Shown: positions 10,350 to 19,986, counted from the first letter of the stretch. The stretch: DNA of 64,000 bases from Novosphingobium mangrovisedimenti (GCF_025153475.1 NZ_JANZXA010000004.1:186001-250000); one strand, 5' to 3'. Numbers and translations are program-made. The notes: generated from the letters alone by a model not told the origin.

Positions 10350-10394
10350 GGTCGCTGCCTCTTCCTTGACGTTCCGCGGGAATGTTCCGCTGGC

Positions 10395-10409
10395 GAACAT
10401 TGGGAGAAC
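10395..10409 (-). promoter_or_regulatory. LexA (SOS) box of lexA
   Basis: On the minus strand the sequence is GTTC-TCCCAAT-GTTC, an exact match to the alphaproteobacterial LexA operator GTTC-N7-GTTC (direct repeat). It is about 46 bases before the lexA start codon. An additional GTTC at 10384-10387 forms an inverted arrangement with one of the half-sites, which may broaden binding. Confidence 0.85.
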
Positions 10410-10433
10410 AATTAAGCAACGAAATTCTCAACG

Positions 10434-11654
10434 TCAAGCAATACCGCCATTTTCGATCAGGAATACGCGCGCTTCCTCGCCGGGCTCGCCCTGCGGCGCA
10501 TGGGCCTGTCGGTCGATCAGCACGTTGCTCGCTGCCAGAGCCGACAGGGCGCCGCTGTCCTGGATCGAATGAGGCACGACGCATTGCCCATCCCAGGACC
10601 CGCGGACGAATTCACGCCGGCCGCCGTTGGCGCGCATCGGGGCGCCGAGCCTGGTGACGATCGACATCGGCAGGGCATGGCGCGCGCCCAGCAACCTGCG
10701 CAGTACCGGCAGGAGGAAATGATAGGCGGTGACGAAGCTCGACACCGGGTTGCCGGGCAGGCCGATCACGATCTGCGTTCCCTCGGGCCGTTCGCGCCGG
10801 GCGACCAGGATGGGCTTGCCGGGCTTGATCGCCACGCGCCAGAAATCGAGCGTCGCGCCCCAGGCTTCGAGCGCGGGGCGGACGAGGTCATGCTCGCCCA
10901 CCGAGGCGCCGCCGCTGGTGACGATGACATCGGCCCGGTGGGCGGCATCGAAGGCCGAGATCAGAGCATCGAGCGTGTCGGGAATAGGCCCTGACCGTTC
11001 AGCGGTGACAGGCAGCGTGCGGGCCATGGACAACAGCATCGTGCCATTGCTGGCCGGGATCTGGTGCGGCTCGCAGGTCTCGGGATCGGTGGCGAGTTCG
11101 TCGCCGCTGTCGATCACCGTGATGCGTGGCTTGCGGCAGACCGGCATGTGCTTGTGCCCGGCGGCAAGTGCCAGCGCGGCCTGCGCGGGGCCGATCAGCG
11201 TGCCCGCCGCGAGCAGTTCGCGCCCTGCCACGAAGTCGAGGCCGCTGCGGCGAATATGCTTGTGCTTCGGCTCCGGTGGCTCGCCCGTAAGCGTTATCCG
11301 GCCGTCGTCGCGGGCCAGGTCTTCCTGAAGGATGACGGCTTCCGCGCCGACGGGAAGGACCGCGCCGGTGGAAATCCGGATGGCCTGCCCGCTGGCGACC
11401 TCGCCCGGGTAGGGGTGGCCGGCAGCGCTCTCGCCAACGACCGACCACGGGCCGGCCATGTCGTCCCCGGTCACGGCATAGCCATCCATGGCGGAGAGGT
11501 CCGCCGCAGGCTGCGTGCGCCGCGCGACGAGACCTTCGGCAAGATAGCGCCCGATCGAGCCTTCTATGTCGACATGCTGCATCGGCAGCGGTTCGACGAG
11601 CGCGAGCAGACGTTCCTGCGCCTCTTCCAGCGGCATCGGCGGGACATTGGCCAT
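10434..11654 (-). CDS. moeA: Molybdopterin molybdenumtransferase MoeA
   Basis: A 406-residue enzyme that inserts molybdate into adenylylated molybdopterin. It has the MoeA N-terminal segment LSAMDGYAV, the MoCF-fold signature VTSGGASVGEHDLV and the GLPGNPVSSFVTA motif. The ATG at 11654 overlaps the moaC stop by one base (TGATG), so the two molybdenum-cofactor genes are coupled. It lies at the end of the trp-moa run, just before lexA. Confidence 0.95.
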   Translation of the reverse strand: MANVPPMPLEEAQERLLALVEPLPMQHVDIEGSIGRYLAEGLVARRTQPAADLSAMDGYAVTGDDMAGPWSVVGESAAGHPYPGEVASGQAIRISTGAVLPVGAEAVILQEDLARDDGRITLTGEPPEPKHKHIRRSGLDFVAGRELLAAGTLIGPAQAALALAAGHKHMPVCRKPRITVIDSGDELATDPETCEPHQIPASNGTMLLSMARTLPVTAERSGPIPDTLDALISAFDAAHRADVIVTSGGASVGEHDLVRPALEAWGATLDFWRVAIKPGKPILVARRERPEGTQIVIGLPGNPVSSFVTAYHFLLPVLRRLLGARHALPMSIVTRLGAPMRANGGRREFVRGSWDGQCVVPHSIQDSGALSALAASNVLIDRQAHAPQGEPGEEARVFLIENGGIA

Positions 11655-12133
11655 CAGGCGAGGTCCGCCTTCCAGTGGCCGGACTTGCCGCCGCGCTTCT
11701 CGATCAGGCGGACGTCGCCGATGACCATGCCCTTATCGAGCGCCTTGGCCATGTCGTATATCGTCAGCAGGGCGATGGAGGTTGCCGTGATCGCTTCCAT
11801 TTCCACGCCGGTCTTGCCGGTGAGGGAGGCCGTGGCGGTCGCGCGCACGGCGTTTTCCTCGAAGGTGAAGTCCACGTTCACCGCATCGATTATCAGCGGA
11901 TGGCACATGGGGATGAGGTCGCCGGTCTTCTTCGCCGCCATGATGCCGGCCACGCGCGCGGTGCCGAGCACGTCTCCCTTCGGGGCATTGCCGGCGCGGA
12001 TCGCGGCAAGCGCCTCTGCGGACATGACGATGCGGCCGGAAGCGATGGCGAGGCGCTGCGTTTCCGCCTTCGCGCCCACGTCGACCATGCGGGCCGAGCC
12101 TTCCGAGTCGATATGCGTCAGCGATTTGGCCAT
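11654..12133 (-). CDS. moaC: Cyclic pyranopterin monophosphate synthase MoaC
   Basis: A 159-residue protein completing the first step of molybdenum-cofactor biosynthesis after MoaA. The family motifs are visible: [38 protein letters not shown] and the [20 protein letters not shown] segment. ATG at 12133 (MAKSLTHID) is the normal start; an upstream in-frame extension lies inside trpC and is rejected. It starts 2 bases before the trpC stop codon, so coupling with the trp genes is likely. Confidence 0.96.
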   Translation of the reverse strand: MAKSLTHIDSEGSARMVDVGAKAETQRLAIASGRIVMSAEALAAIRAGNAPKGDVLGTARVAGIMAAKKTGDLIPMCHPLIIDAVNVDFTFEENAVRATATASLTGKTGVEMEAITATSIALLTIYDMAKALDKGMVIGDVRLIEKRGGKSGHWKADLA

Positions 12134-12134
12134 G

Positions 12135-12923
12135 TCAGCCCTCCAGCAGCGTGCGCGTCGCGGCCTCGACATCGGCCTGCCGCATCAGGCTTTCGCCGAC
12201 GAGGAACGTGCGCGCGCCGCACCGGGCAAGGCGTTCGAGGTCGGCGTGGGTATTGATGCCGCTTTCGCTGACCAGCAGCGTGCCTTCGGGGGCCAGCGGC
12301 GCCAGGCGTTCGGTTGCGCCGACATCGGTGACGAAGCGCTTGAGGTCGCGGTTGTTCACGCCGATCAGGCGAGACCTGAGGCGCGCGGCGCGCTCCATTT
12401 CCGCTTCGTTGTGGACTTCGACGAGGCAGTCCATGCCGCGTTCGAGCGCGGCAGCTTCGATTTCCGCCATCAGCGTATCGTCCAGCGCGGCCACGATGAT
12501 CAGGATCGCATCCGCTCCGATCGCACGGGCTTCCGCGACCTGCCAGGGATCGATCATGAAGTCCTTGCGAATGACCGGCAGCGAGACGGCGGCGCGGGCA
12601 TCCATCAGGTAGTCCTCGTGCCCCTGGAAATAGGGCGCGTCGGTCAGCACCGAGAGGCAGGCGGCGCCACCGCGTTCATAGGCCACGGCATGCTCCGCGG
12701 GACGGAAGTCTGGGCGGATCAGGCCCTTGGACGGACTGGCCTTCTTGATCTCGGCGATCAGGGCGAAGCCGTCGGCGGCTTTCCGGCGCAGGGCGGCCTC
12801 GAAGCCGCGGGGAGCGCTCTGGTGCGCGGCGTGGGCATCGAGGTCCCCGATCGTGGCGACGCCCTTGCGTTCTGCCACTTCCTCGCGCTTGGTATCGCAG
12901 ATTTCGGTGAGTTTGTCGGACAT
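12135..12923 (-). CDS. trpC: Indole-3-glycerol phosphate synthase
   Basis: A 262-residue TIM-barrel enzyme that closes the indole ring from CdRP in tryptophan synthesis. [17 protein letters not shown] holds the catalytic lysine near the N-terminus, [11 protein letters not shown] the second lysine, and LVSESGINT and LVGESLM the phosphate-binding end. It is monofunctional, with no fused TrpF domain. It lies 46 bases downstream of trpD. Confidence 0.97.
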   Translation of the reverse strand: MSDKLTEICDTKREEVAERKGVATIGDLDAHAAHQSAPRGFEAALRRKAADGFALIAEIKKASPSKGLIRPDFRPAEHAVAYERGGAACLSVLTDAPYFQGHEDYLMDARAAVSLPVIRKDFMIDPWQVAEARAIGADAILIIVAALDDTLMAEIEAAALERGMDCLVEVHNEAEMERAARLRSRLIGVNNRDLKRFVTDVGATERLAPLAPEGTLLVSESGINTHADLERLARCGARTFLVGESLMRQADVEAATRTLLEG

Positions 12924-12969
12924 AGCTGCGCCTTATGCGGGACCGGTCGCCAAGTCGAGAGCCATGGCC

Positions 12970-13962
12970 TCAGGCCCTGGTCGCGTCGATCCAGCAGTTG
13001 AGGAGGGCATTGGCCAGGCCCTTGTCGATGGCCTCGGCGGCTTCTTCCACGCCCTGGTGCCAGTTTGCGGCCTCGCCCGCGACGATCAGCGCGCCGGCGG
13101 CGTTGAACAGCACGGCCTCGCGATAGGGGCCGGGTTCGCCCTGGAGAAGCGCCCGCAGCGCGGCCGCGTTGTAAGCGGCATCGCCGCCACGGATTGCTTC
13201 CACGGGAGACACGGGCAGCCCGGCATCCTGCGGTGTCACCCGGCGCATGGATACCTCGGTTCCCTTCACCTCGGCCAGTTCGTTACCGCCTGCCAGGCTG
13301 AGTTCGTCGAGCCCTTCGTCGCCCGAGACGACCATCGAATGATCGGTGCCGAGGCGGGCAAGGGCTTCGGCGTAGATCGGGACGTAGGCGGGGCGGGCAA
13401 TGCCCACGAGCTGGCGGCGCACGCCTGCCGGATTGGCGAGTGGCCCCATCAGATTGAAGATTGTGCGCCGGCCGATCGCCTTGCGGATCGGCATGATGCG
13501 GCCCATCGCTGGATGGTGCTTGGCTGCGAAGAGGAAGCAGATGCCGATGTCGTTCAGCGTCGTTTCGGCGGTTTCGGCGGCACGGTCCAGATTGAGGCCC
13601 AGCGCTTCGAGCGTATCGGCAGCGCCGGCCTTGGAGCTGGCGGCACGGTTGCCATGCTTGGCCACGGGCACGTCGCACGCGGCCACGACCAGCGAGACGG
13701 CAGTCGAGACATTGAGCGTGTGGTGCCCGTCTCCGCCGGTGCCGCACACGTCGATCGCATTGTCCGGTGCCGAGACGGGGATCATCCGTGCGCGCATGGC
13801 TCGCGCCGCGCCGGCGATCTCGCTGGCGGTCTCGCCCCGGTCGGACAGCGCTATGAGGAACGCGGAGATCTTGCTGTCGGGCACTTGCCCGTCGAGGATC
13901 GCGCCGAACGCGGTTTCGGCTTCGACTTCCTCAAGCGGGTAGAGCGGATCGGGCAGGGTCAT
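12970..13962 (-). CDS. trpD: Anthranilate phosphoribosyltransferase
   Basis: A 330-residue enzyme transferring the PRPP phosphoribosyl group to anthranilate. CGTGGDGHHTLNVST (PRPP-binding) and KHGNRAASSKAGAADTLEALG are the diagnostic motifs. It is not fused to the amidotransferase. It sits 10 bases after trpG in the same direction as trpC. Confidence 0.97.
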   Translation of the reverse strand: MTLPDPLYPLEEVEAETAFGAILDGQVPDSKISAFLIALSDRGETASEIAGAARAMRARMIPVSAPDNAIDVCGTGGDGHHTLNVSTAVSLVVAACDVPVAKHGNRAASSKAGAADTLEALGLNLDRAAETAETTLNDIGICFLFAAKHHPAMGRIMPIRKAIGRRTIFNLMGPLANPAGVRRQLVGIARPAYVPIYAEALARLGTDHSMVVSGDEGLDELSLAGGNELAEVKGTEVSMRRVTPQDAGLPVSPVEAIRGGDAAYNAAALRALLQGEPGPYREAVLFNAAGALIVAGEAANWHQGVEEAAEAIDKGLANALLNCWIDATRA

Positions 13963-13972
13963 GCGGGCTTCC

Positions 13973-14569
13973 TCACGCGGAAAGCCGTTCGGGCAGCTTC
14001 GCGTCGATGCCGCACAGCTTCAGGAAGTTGGCCAGCATGGCATGGCCGTGCTCGGTGGCGATGCTTTCCGGGTGGAACTGCACGCCGTGGATCGGCAGGC
14101 TCTCGTGGCGGAAGCCCATCACGTGGCCGTCGTCCGAGCGGGCGTTGACCTTGAGCACGTCGGGAATGTCCTCGACAATCAGCGAGTGGTAGCGCGTGGC
14201 CATGAAGGGCGAGGGCAGGCCTGCGAAGACCCCGGTGTTGTCATGCGTGACCGGCGAGGTCTTGCCGTGCATCAACCCGCCGCGCACGACCTTGCCGCCG
14301 AAGTACTGGCCGATCGACTGGTGGCCCAGGCACACGCCGAGCAGGGGCTTGCCGGCATCGGCCGCTGCTCCCACGAGGTCGAGGCTGATGCCCGCTTCGT
14401 TGGGCGTGCAGGGGCCGGGCGAAATCAGGAAGCCCTGTGCGCCGCTGGAAATCGCCTGTCCGGCCGAGAGCGCATCGTTGCGCACCACTTCGACCTCGGC
14501 ACCCAGTTCCATCACGTAATGGACCAGGTTCCAGGTGAAGCTGTCGTAGTTGTCGATGACGAGGATCAT
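13973..14569 (-). CDS. trpG: Anthranilate synthase glutamine amidotransferase subunit
   Basis: A class I glutamine amidotransferase of about 198 residues supplying ammonia to TrpE, possibly shared with para-aminobenzoate synthesis. [17 protein letters not shown] is the classic N-terminus, the catalytic Cys is in [14 protein letters not shown], and the His-Glu pair is in [12 protein letters not shown] at 14569 is the family start and overlaps the upstream lipoprotein gene by four bases (ATGA). Confidence 0.96.
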   Translation of the reverse strand: MILVIDNYDSFTWNLVHYVMELGAEVEVVRNDALSAGQAISSGAQGFLISPGPCTPNEAGISLDLVGAAADAGKPLLGVCLGHQSIGQYFGGKVVRGGLMHGKTSPVTHDNTGVFAGLPSPFMATRYHSLIVEDIPDVLKVNARSDDGHVMGFRHESLPIHGVQFHPESIATEHGHAMLANFLKLCGIDAKLPERLSA

Positions 14570-15363
14570 GGGTTCGCCTTTGTTTCCCCGCCCATCGCTG
14601 TTTTCTCGACGACGATCAAGGGGCCGAGCGGGGGCCCTCCGTCGACGCGGCCGTGTTCCGGGTCCCACAGCGAGGAGACGCTGCCGTCGAGGTACAGGGC
14701 GTTGGGGCAGCGAAGATCATCGCGGAAGTAGCGCGCGAGCTTGCCGAAGGAGATCGGCTCGTCGGAAATGACGAAGTGCGCGCGCCCCCTGGCGTCGACG
14801 CCCACACCGTTGCGCTGCTTGAGCGATGTGCCATCGCGATCGATTCGGGGATGGAGCTTGCCGTCGATGACCAGCATCGGGCCGGATTGCGTGCCGAAGT
14901 CGGGGCGGTTGGTGACTTTCGCGGCGAAATCGCTGCTGCTGCGCACGGCCCAGTGGCCATCCGTATCGCCGTAGAACACGCCGTTGGGCAGCAGGTGGAA
15001 ATTGCCCGGGCCCTCGTTGCGGTTGAGCTTGTGCAGCCGCTCGCCGTCCTCGACGTAGTAGCCTATCGGTTGTCCGTCCGCATCGAACATGCCCCCGTTC
15101 ATGGCGAAAGCGACCGGAGGGCTCTTGTCGGGCCGGTTCACGGCAAGCTGCGACAGGCTGCGATAGGGCTCCCCGGCCTTGGAGCCGAGGACCATGTGGA
15201 TCGTGTGGTGCCCCGGTGTCGCGGTGCAATGGGTGAGGGCGGCGCCTTCGAAGGTAGCGCTTTCACAAGGCGGCGGAGGCGCGGCTTCGGCCTGCTTTTC
15301 GGTTTCGCCGGAAGAACAGGCGGCGAGTAACAGGAGGCTGAGCGCGGCGCCCTTGCGGATCAC
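14566..15363 (-). CDS. Phosphodiester glycosidase (NAGPA/DUF2233) family lipoprotein inside trp operon
   Basis: A 265-residue predicted lipoprotein. [18 protein letters not shown] gives a short signal peptide with lipobox LAAC, so it is exported and lipidated. The rest matches the phosphodiester-glycosidase fold: [46 protein letters not shown] and [15 protein letters not shown]. Such proteins remove sugar-phosphate groups or act in exopolysaccharide metabolism; the substrate is unknown. The GTG start (15363) overlaps the trpE stop and its own stop overlaps the trpG ATG, so it is wired into the trp operon on both sides. Confidence 0.85.
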   Translation of the reverse strand: MIRKGAALSLLLLAACSSGETEKQAEAAPPPPCESATFEGAALTHCTATPGHHTIHMVLGSKAGEPYRSLSQLAVNRPDKSPPVAFAMNGGMFDADGQPIGYYVEDGERLHKLNRNEGPGNFHLLPNGVFYGDTDGHWAVRSSSDFAAKVTNRPDFGTQSGPMLVIDGKLHPRIDRDGTSLKQRNGVGVDARGRAHFVISDEPISFGKLARYFRDDLRCPNALYLDGSVSSLWDPEHGRVDGGPPLGPLIVVEKTAMGGETKANP

Positions 15364-16871
15364 TGCCCGAAGCCCGGCTCTCCGGCCACGCGCACCGCTT
15401 CCCGCGCCGCCGCGAACAGGGCGCCGCTCTTGGCCTGGCATTCGCGTTGTTCGTAGTCCGGATCGCTGTCGGCAACGATGCCCGCGCCCGCCTGCACATG
15501 GAGCACGCCGTCCTTGAGCACGCCGGTACGCAGGACGATGCACGAATCCACCGACCCGTCCGGGGCGAAGTAGCCGACGCCGCCGGCATAGGCGCCGCGC
15601 GTTTCGGGTTCGAGCTCCGCGATGATCTCGCAGGCACGAACTTTCGGCGCACCCGATACGGTGCCGGCGGGAAAGCCCGCGAAAACCGCGTCGATGGCAT
15701 CGTGCCTGGCCGTGTCGAGCTGGCCGACGACGTTCGAGACGATGTGCATCACGTGGCTGTAGCGCTCGATGGTGTAGCTGTCGGTCACTTCGACAGTGCC
15801 CGCGGCCGCCACGCGGCCGACGTCGTTGCGGCCGAGGTCGAGCAACATGAGGTGCTCGGCGCGTTCCTTGGGATCGGCGAGCAGGCTTTCCTCGTTCGCC
15901 TTGTCCTCGGCCGGGGTCTTGCCGCGGGGGCGGGTTCCGGCGATCGGGCGGATGGTGACTTCGCCATCGCGCACGCGCACGAGGATTTCCGGGCTCGACC
16001 CCACCAGCGCGAAACCGGGCATGTCGAGGAAATAGAGGAAAGGCGAGGGGTTCACGCGGCGCAGGGCGCGGTAGAGCGCCAGCGGCGGCAGCGTGAATTC
16101 GCAGGTGAAGCGCTGGGCCAGCACAACCTGGAAGATGTCGCCTGCCTCGATGTAGTCCTTCGCCTTGAGGACCATGGCCTTGTAGTCCTCGGCGGCCATG
16201 ACCGGAGTGGCCTGCGGTTCGGGCAGATCGGTGAGTACCGGAGCGACCGGCACCGGCGCGGCAAGGCGGCGCAGCGCTTCGTCGATGCGTTCCGATGCGG
16301 TTTCGATCGCGTGCTGCGTCGCACCTGCTTCGGGCCAGAGCGGTGCGACGCAGAACAGTTCGTCGCCGAGCCGGTCGAACACGAGGATCAGCGAAGGGCG
16401 CACGAACAGCATGTCGGGCACGTCGAGCGCACTTTGCGCCGCGCGCGGGAGCTTTTCGACAAGGCCGATCGTCTCGTAGCCGAAATAGCCAACGAGGCAG
16501 GCCAGCGCCTTGGGCAACTCGGCGGGCACGTCGATGCGGCAGGTCTGGACGAGGTTGCGCAGTTCCGAGAGGCTTTCTCCGGGCAGGGCGGTGAAAGCCT
16601 CGCGATCGACCTGCCATTTGCGGTTGATCTCGCATGCCGGGCCGCTCGCGCGGAACACCAGGTCGGGGTCGAGGCCGATCAGGCTGTAGCGCCCGCGCGT
16701 CTCGCCGCCCTCCACCGATTCGAGCAGGAAATCGCCGCGTCCCTCCTCGAACAGCTTGAGCGCGGCGGCGACCGGTGTTTCGGTATCGGCCACGAGCTTG
16801 CGCCACAGCAGCGCGGGCTTGCCTTGGGAGAGGAGTTCAAGCGCCGCCGATTGGTCCGATTCTCTTTGCAT
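15360..16871 (-). CDS. trpE: Anthranilate synthase component I
   Basis: A 503-residue chorismate-utilising enzyme that makes anthranilate with TrpG. The catalytic core is clear: SSPEILVRV, RPIAGTRPRGKTPAEDKANEESLLADPKERAEHLMLLDLGRND, GAPKVRACEIIAELEPE and RTGVLKDGVLHVQAGAGIVADSDP. It lies 18 bases after ppiD with no room for an attenuator between them, so any leader control would have to act from the ppiD promoter or within ppiD. Confidence 0.97.
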   Translation of the reverse strand: MQRESDQSAALELLSQGKPALLWRKLVADTETPVAAALKLFEEGRGDFLLESVEGGETRGRYSLIGLDPDLVFRASGPACEINRKWQVDREAFTALPGESLSELRNLVQTCRIDVPAELPKALACLVGYFGYETIGLVEKLPRAAQSALDVPDMLFVRPSLILVFDRLGDELFCVAPLWPEAGATQHAIETASERIDEALRRLAAPVPVAPVLTDLPEPQATPVMAAEDYKAMVLKAKDYIEAGDIFQVVLAQRFTCEFTLPPLALYRALRRVNPSPFLYFLDMPGFALVGSSPEILVRVRDGEVTIRPIAGTRPRGKTPAEDKANEESLLADPKERAEHLMLLDLGRNDVGRVAAAGTVEVTDSYTIERYSHVMHIVSNVVGQLDTARHDAIDAVFAGFPAGTVSGAPKVRACEIIAELEPETRGAYAGGVGYFAPDGSVDSCIVLRTGVLKDGVLHVQAGAGIVADSDPDYEQRECQAKSGALFAAAREAVRVAGEPGFGQ

Positions 16872-16889
16872 GCCGCTGCTGCCTGAAAA

Positions 16890-18839
16890 TCAGTTCGCGC
16901 TGCCGGTGCCGGCAAGCTGGTTGCGCACGGCGGAGATTTCCGCCTGATGCTCGGTGACCCCGACATCCTTGCGGATCGCCTTGGCGAGGGCGCTGCCGTA
17001 GGACATGCCCAGCTGCTTGCCGAGTTCCTGGCGGGCGCTGGTGATCAGCGCGTCGGATTCAACTTCGCCCGGTTCGATCTTTTCGAGCTGGACGACGAAC
17101 CAGGCGCGACCCTGCGGGGCGGACTGCACTTTGACCGTGTCCTGCGCCATGTGGAACATCAGCGAAACCGGCGGCGGAACCGCCTTGCCCGAGCGCAGCG
17201 CGGCCGCAAGCGTCGGGCGCGACATCGAGACCTGCTCGATCGGAGGCAGGCGCTTGCCGACGCCGGACAGCGCCTTGGCCATCGATTCGCCCTTGTCCAT
17301 CTTCTTTTGCATCGCGATCGCGGCAGCCTTGGCCGCCTTCGAGCCTTCGTCGAGCTTCCAGGCTTCCTTAACGTCGGCCTCGATTTCCTTCAGAGGGGCC
17401 GGCGCGGAAGCGGTGATGTCGGTGACGTCGTAGAGCACGAAGGTCTTGCCGCGCTCCACTTCGGCGACCTGCGGTTCTTCCTGCTCCATCTGGAACGCGG
17501 TATCGAGGACCGGTTTGATCACGTCCGGGGCACTCTCGCCCTGTTTCATGTAAACCTGGCCGTCTGCGGTGAGCGGCGCGGTCTTCTTGACCTCGGCGCC
17601 GATGCTCTTGGCGACTTCGGTCAGGCTGGAGCCTTCCGCGAACTGATCTTCGATGTTGGCGAGCGTGTCGGTGAAGGCCTTGCGACGCTTTTCCTTGGCG
17701 ATCTGGGCCGAAATCTCATCCTTCACCTCGGTGAGCGGACGTGCCGGCTTCTTCTGTTCCTCGTCGACGCGGATGACATGCCAGCCCAGCGCGCTCTTTT
17801 CCGGCGCTGCCAGCTTGCCCATCGGAGCGGCGAAGACAGCGTCGGCGACGGCGGGCGAGAACTGGCCCGAGAGGTCTTCCTTGCTGAAGTATTCAAGGTT
17901 TGCCGCAGTCAGACCCTTTTCCCTGGCGGCGGCTTCAAGCGATTTGCCACCATCGACTTCAGAGACAACCGCCTTGGCGGCAGCTTCGGTGGGCACGATC
18001 AGCTGGGTGATCTTGCGCCGGTCCTGGGCGGCATAGACCGCCTTGTTCTCCTCGTAACGCGCGGCGATCTCGGCGTCGGTCGGCGCGGGCGGGGCCTTGA
18101 TCGTATCCTCGCCGAGCGCGGCATAGCGGATCACGCGGCGTTCCGGACGGATGAACTCGTCGGTATTGTCCTTGTAGAAGGCGGCGAGCTGCTTTTCGGT
18201 CGGGTCCTTGTCCGGCGCGAATAGCATCGACGGCAGGATGGCGACCTCACCCGAACGGGTCTCGTTGAGCAGCGAAGCGTAACGCTTGGCCGCATATTCG
18301 GGCATCGTGGTGCCGATCTGGGCCGGAGCCGACAGCTGCTGCGCGGTAAGATTGTGCGCGATGTCGTCGCGCAGCGACTTCTCGGAAATGCCCTGCTGCG
18401 CCAGTGCCTGGCGGTAGGCCTTCTGGTCGAACTTGCCGTCCACGCCCTGGAAAGCCTGGATCTGGGTGATCTCGCTGTCGATCAGACGGTCGCTGACGGC
18501 GATCTTGTTGTCCTTGCCGAACACGTAGAACGCAGTGCGGTCGATCAGGTCGCTCAGTACCTGTTCGACGCCGCCTTGCGCGACCAGCAACTTCATCGTG
18601 GCGGTCGGCTGCTGTTGCTTGACGCGATCGAGCGCGCGCGTCGCGCCGAGCGAAAGTTCCGCCGCGTCGACATTGTCGTTGCCGACGGTGGCGACGGAAC
18701 TGGTAGGGCTGGTGCCGTCCGACCCGCGCATTCCCGCGATGTCGCCGCTCGCGAAAGCGATGGCGATGACGAGCAGGACGGCGAGAGCGATGAAGCCGCC
18801 AATCTTGGATGTGAAGAAGGATCTGAAAATAGAGATCAT
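16890..18839 (-). CDS. ppiD: Membrane-anchored periplasmic peptidyl-prolyl isomerase (PpiD/SurA type)
   Basis: A 649-residue chaperone anchored by one N-terminal transmembrane helix (MISIFRSFFTSKIGGFIALAVLLVIAIAF form the start) with the body in the periplasm. A SurA-type N-terminal helical region is followed by parvulin-like domains (KAVYAAQDRRKITQLIVPT, and LGWHVIRVDEEQKKPARPLTEVKDEI). It assists folding of exported proteins, notably outer-membrane proteins. It is the first gene of the trp run and diverges from tpiA. Confidence 0.9.
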   Translation of the reverse strand: MISIFRSFFTSKIGGFIALAVLLVIAIAFASGDIAGMRGSDGTSPTSSVATVGNDNVDAAELSLGATRALDRVKQQQPTATMKLLVAQGGVEQVLSDLIDRTAFYVFGKDNKIAVSDRLIDSEITQIQAFQGVDGKFDQKAYRQALAQQGISEKSLRDDIAHNLTAQQLSAPAQIGTTMPEYAAKRYASLLNETRSGEVAILPSMLFAPDKDPTEKQLAAFYKDNTDEFIRPERRVIRYAALGEDTIKAPPAPTDAEIAARYEENKAVYAAQDRRKITQLIVPTEAAAKAVVSEVDGGKSLEAAAREKGLTAANLEYFSKEDLSGQFSPAVADAVFAAPMGKLAAPEKSALGWHVIRVDEEQKKPARPLTEVKDEISAQIAKEKRRKAFTDTLANIEDQFAEGSSLTEVAKSIGAEVKKTAPLTADGQVYMKQGESAPDVIKPVLDTAFQMEQEEPQVAEVERGKTFVLYDVTDITASAPAPLKEIEADVKEAWKLDEGSKAAKAAAIAMQKKMDKGESMAKALSGVGKRLPPIEQVSMSRPTLAAALRSGKAVPPPVSLMFHMAQDTVKVQSAPQGRAWFVVQLEKIEPGEVESDALITSARQELGKQLGMSYGSALAKAIRKDVGVTEHQAEISAVRNQLAGTGSAN

Positions 18840-19120
18840 GGACCGTGCCGATCAGCGATTGCCTGGGCGAAACCTGCCGGCTTCGCAGTAAACGGGCGCA
18901 GGCTTTAGGGGGCCTTGCGGCATCCTGCAATGCCGACTCGCATGGATGGGGACAAATCCTGGCAAAGCGGATGTCCCGATACGCCGGATCGAGGCGGCTG
19001 CGACTTCCCTTCGTATATCCGGTCACGTATCCGTCAGAGCGTTACCGTTGTCCATCGGATGCTGGCGCCGCGGCGATATTGCCGAAATCGATTACCATAG
19101 GGATTAATGGCTGATGAATT

Positions 19121-19149
19121 TTGACAGGCGGGCGGGGCTGGCCTAGCAG
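19121..19149 (+). promoter_or_regulatory. Candidate tpiA promoter
   Basis: TTGACA (19121-19126) is a perfect -35 element, followed after 17 bases by TAGCAG, a weak match to TATAAT. It is about 80 bases before the tpiA start. The poor -10 is why confidence is moderate. Confidence 0.4.
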
Positions 19150-19168
19150 CGCCCGCGACAGCGACGAG

Positions 19169-19196
19169 GCCGATTCCCGAGACGACGAGAATCGGC
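19169..19196 (+). promoter_or_regulatory. Stem-loop in tpiA leader
   Basis: GCCGATTC and GAATCGGC form a perfect 8-bp stem around a 12-base loop, ending 31 bases before the tpiA ATG. It is not followed by a T run, so it is more likely a leader structure than a terminator. Function unknown. Confidence 0.35.
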
Positions 19197-19227
19197 GGTG
19201 TCCGCCCGAATTTGATAAAGGTATGAA

Positions 19228-19986
19228 ATGGCTGGTTTGCCTTACATCGTCGGAAACTGGAAAATGAACGGCACGCGCGCAATGCTCAACGAGGTGCGCG
19301 CGATCGACCGGGCAGCAGCACGCTTTCCCAAGGTGCAGGTTGCGGTCGCGCCGCCTGCCACGCTGATCTACCGCACGCGCGATGCCGCGGATATCATCGG
19401 CGTGGGCGGACAGGATTGTCACGCTAGGGAAAGCGGCGCTTTCACGGGTGACATCGCGGCTCCGATGCTGAAGGACGCGGGTGCGGACTTCACCATCGTC
19501 GGCCATTCCGAGCGTCGTACGCTTCACGGCGAAAGCGATGCGGACGTGCAGGCCAAGGCAGAGGCTGCGTTCGGGGCCGGGCTGGCGGTGATCGTGTGTG
19601 TCGGCGAGACCGAGGCGGAGCGCGATGCCGGACGGGCCGAAGCAGTCGTGGCTGCGCAGCTCGAAGGGTCGTGCCCGAAAGTGGAAGGCGCGCCGGAGAA
19701 GCTTTCGGTCGCCTACGAGCCGGTCTGGGCGATCGGGACGGGCCGCGTGCCGTCGGTCGAGGACGTCGCGGCAATGCACAAGTCCATTCGCGAGAAGCTC
19801 GTTGCCATCTACGGCGAGGGCGGCGCGGACGTGCGCATCCTCTACGGCGGTTCGGTGAAGGCGGACAATGCAGCCGAACTGCTGTCCGTTCCGGAGGTCG
19901 GCGGCGCGCTGGTCGGCGGCGCCAGCCTCAATGCCGAGAGCTTTCTTGCCATTGTCGGCGCTGCGGCATCGCTGAGCGCCGACTGA
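19228..19986 (+). CDS. tpiA: Triose-phosphate isomerase
   Basis: A 252-residue TIM barrel interconverting dihydroxyacetone phosphate and glyceraldehyde 3-phosphate. The active-site Lys is in GNWKMNG, the His in VGHSERR and the catalytic Glu in VAYEPVWAIGTG; the phosphate loop ILYGGSVKADNA is intact. First gene of tpiA-secG-pyrG, a common alphaproteobacterial order. Confidence 0.97.
   Translation: MAGLPYIVGNWKMNGTRAMLNEVRAIDRAAARFPKVQVAVAPPATLIYRTRDAADIIGVGGQDCHARESGAFTGDIAAPMLKDAGADFTIVGHSERRTLHGESDADVQAKAEAAFGAGLAVIVCVGETEAERDAGRAEAVVAAQLEGSCPKVEGAPEKLSVAYEPVWAIGTGRVPSVEDVAAMHKSIREKLVAIYGEGGADVRILYGGSVKADNAAELLSVPEVGGALVGGASLNAESFLAIVGAAASLSAD

Larger units (their letters stand above)
18840..19227. 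other. Divergent ppiD/tpiA promoter interval (388 bp, no gene)
   Basis: No credible coding frame is seen. The stretch should hold the promoters of both operons. For tpiA a perfect -35 hexamer TTGACA and a leader hairpin are listed separately. No convincing promoter hexamers were identified on the ppiD side. Confidence 0.6.

Noticed and set aside
10371..10387. GTTC-N9-GTTC as a LexA box
   Set aside because: The spacing is 9 rather than 7 bases; the properly spaced box is at 10395-10409.
14566..16806. Single 746-codon frame covering the glycosidase lipoprotein and part of trpE
   Set aside because: The upstream half is an out-of-frame shadow of trpE; the real gene starts with GTG at 15363, where a signal peptide begins.
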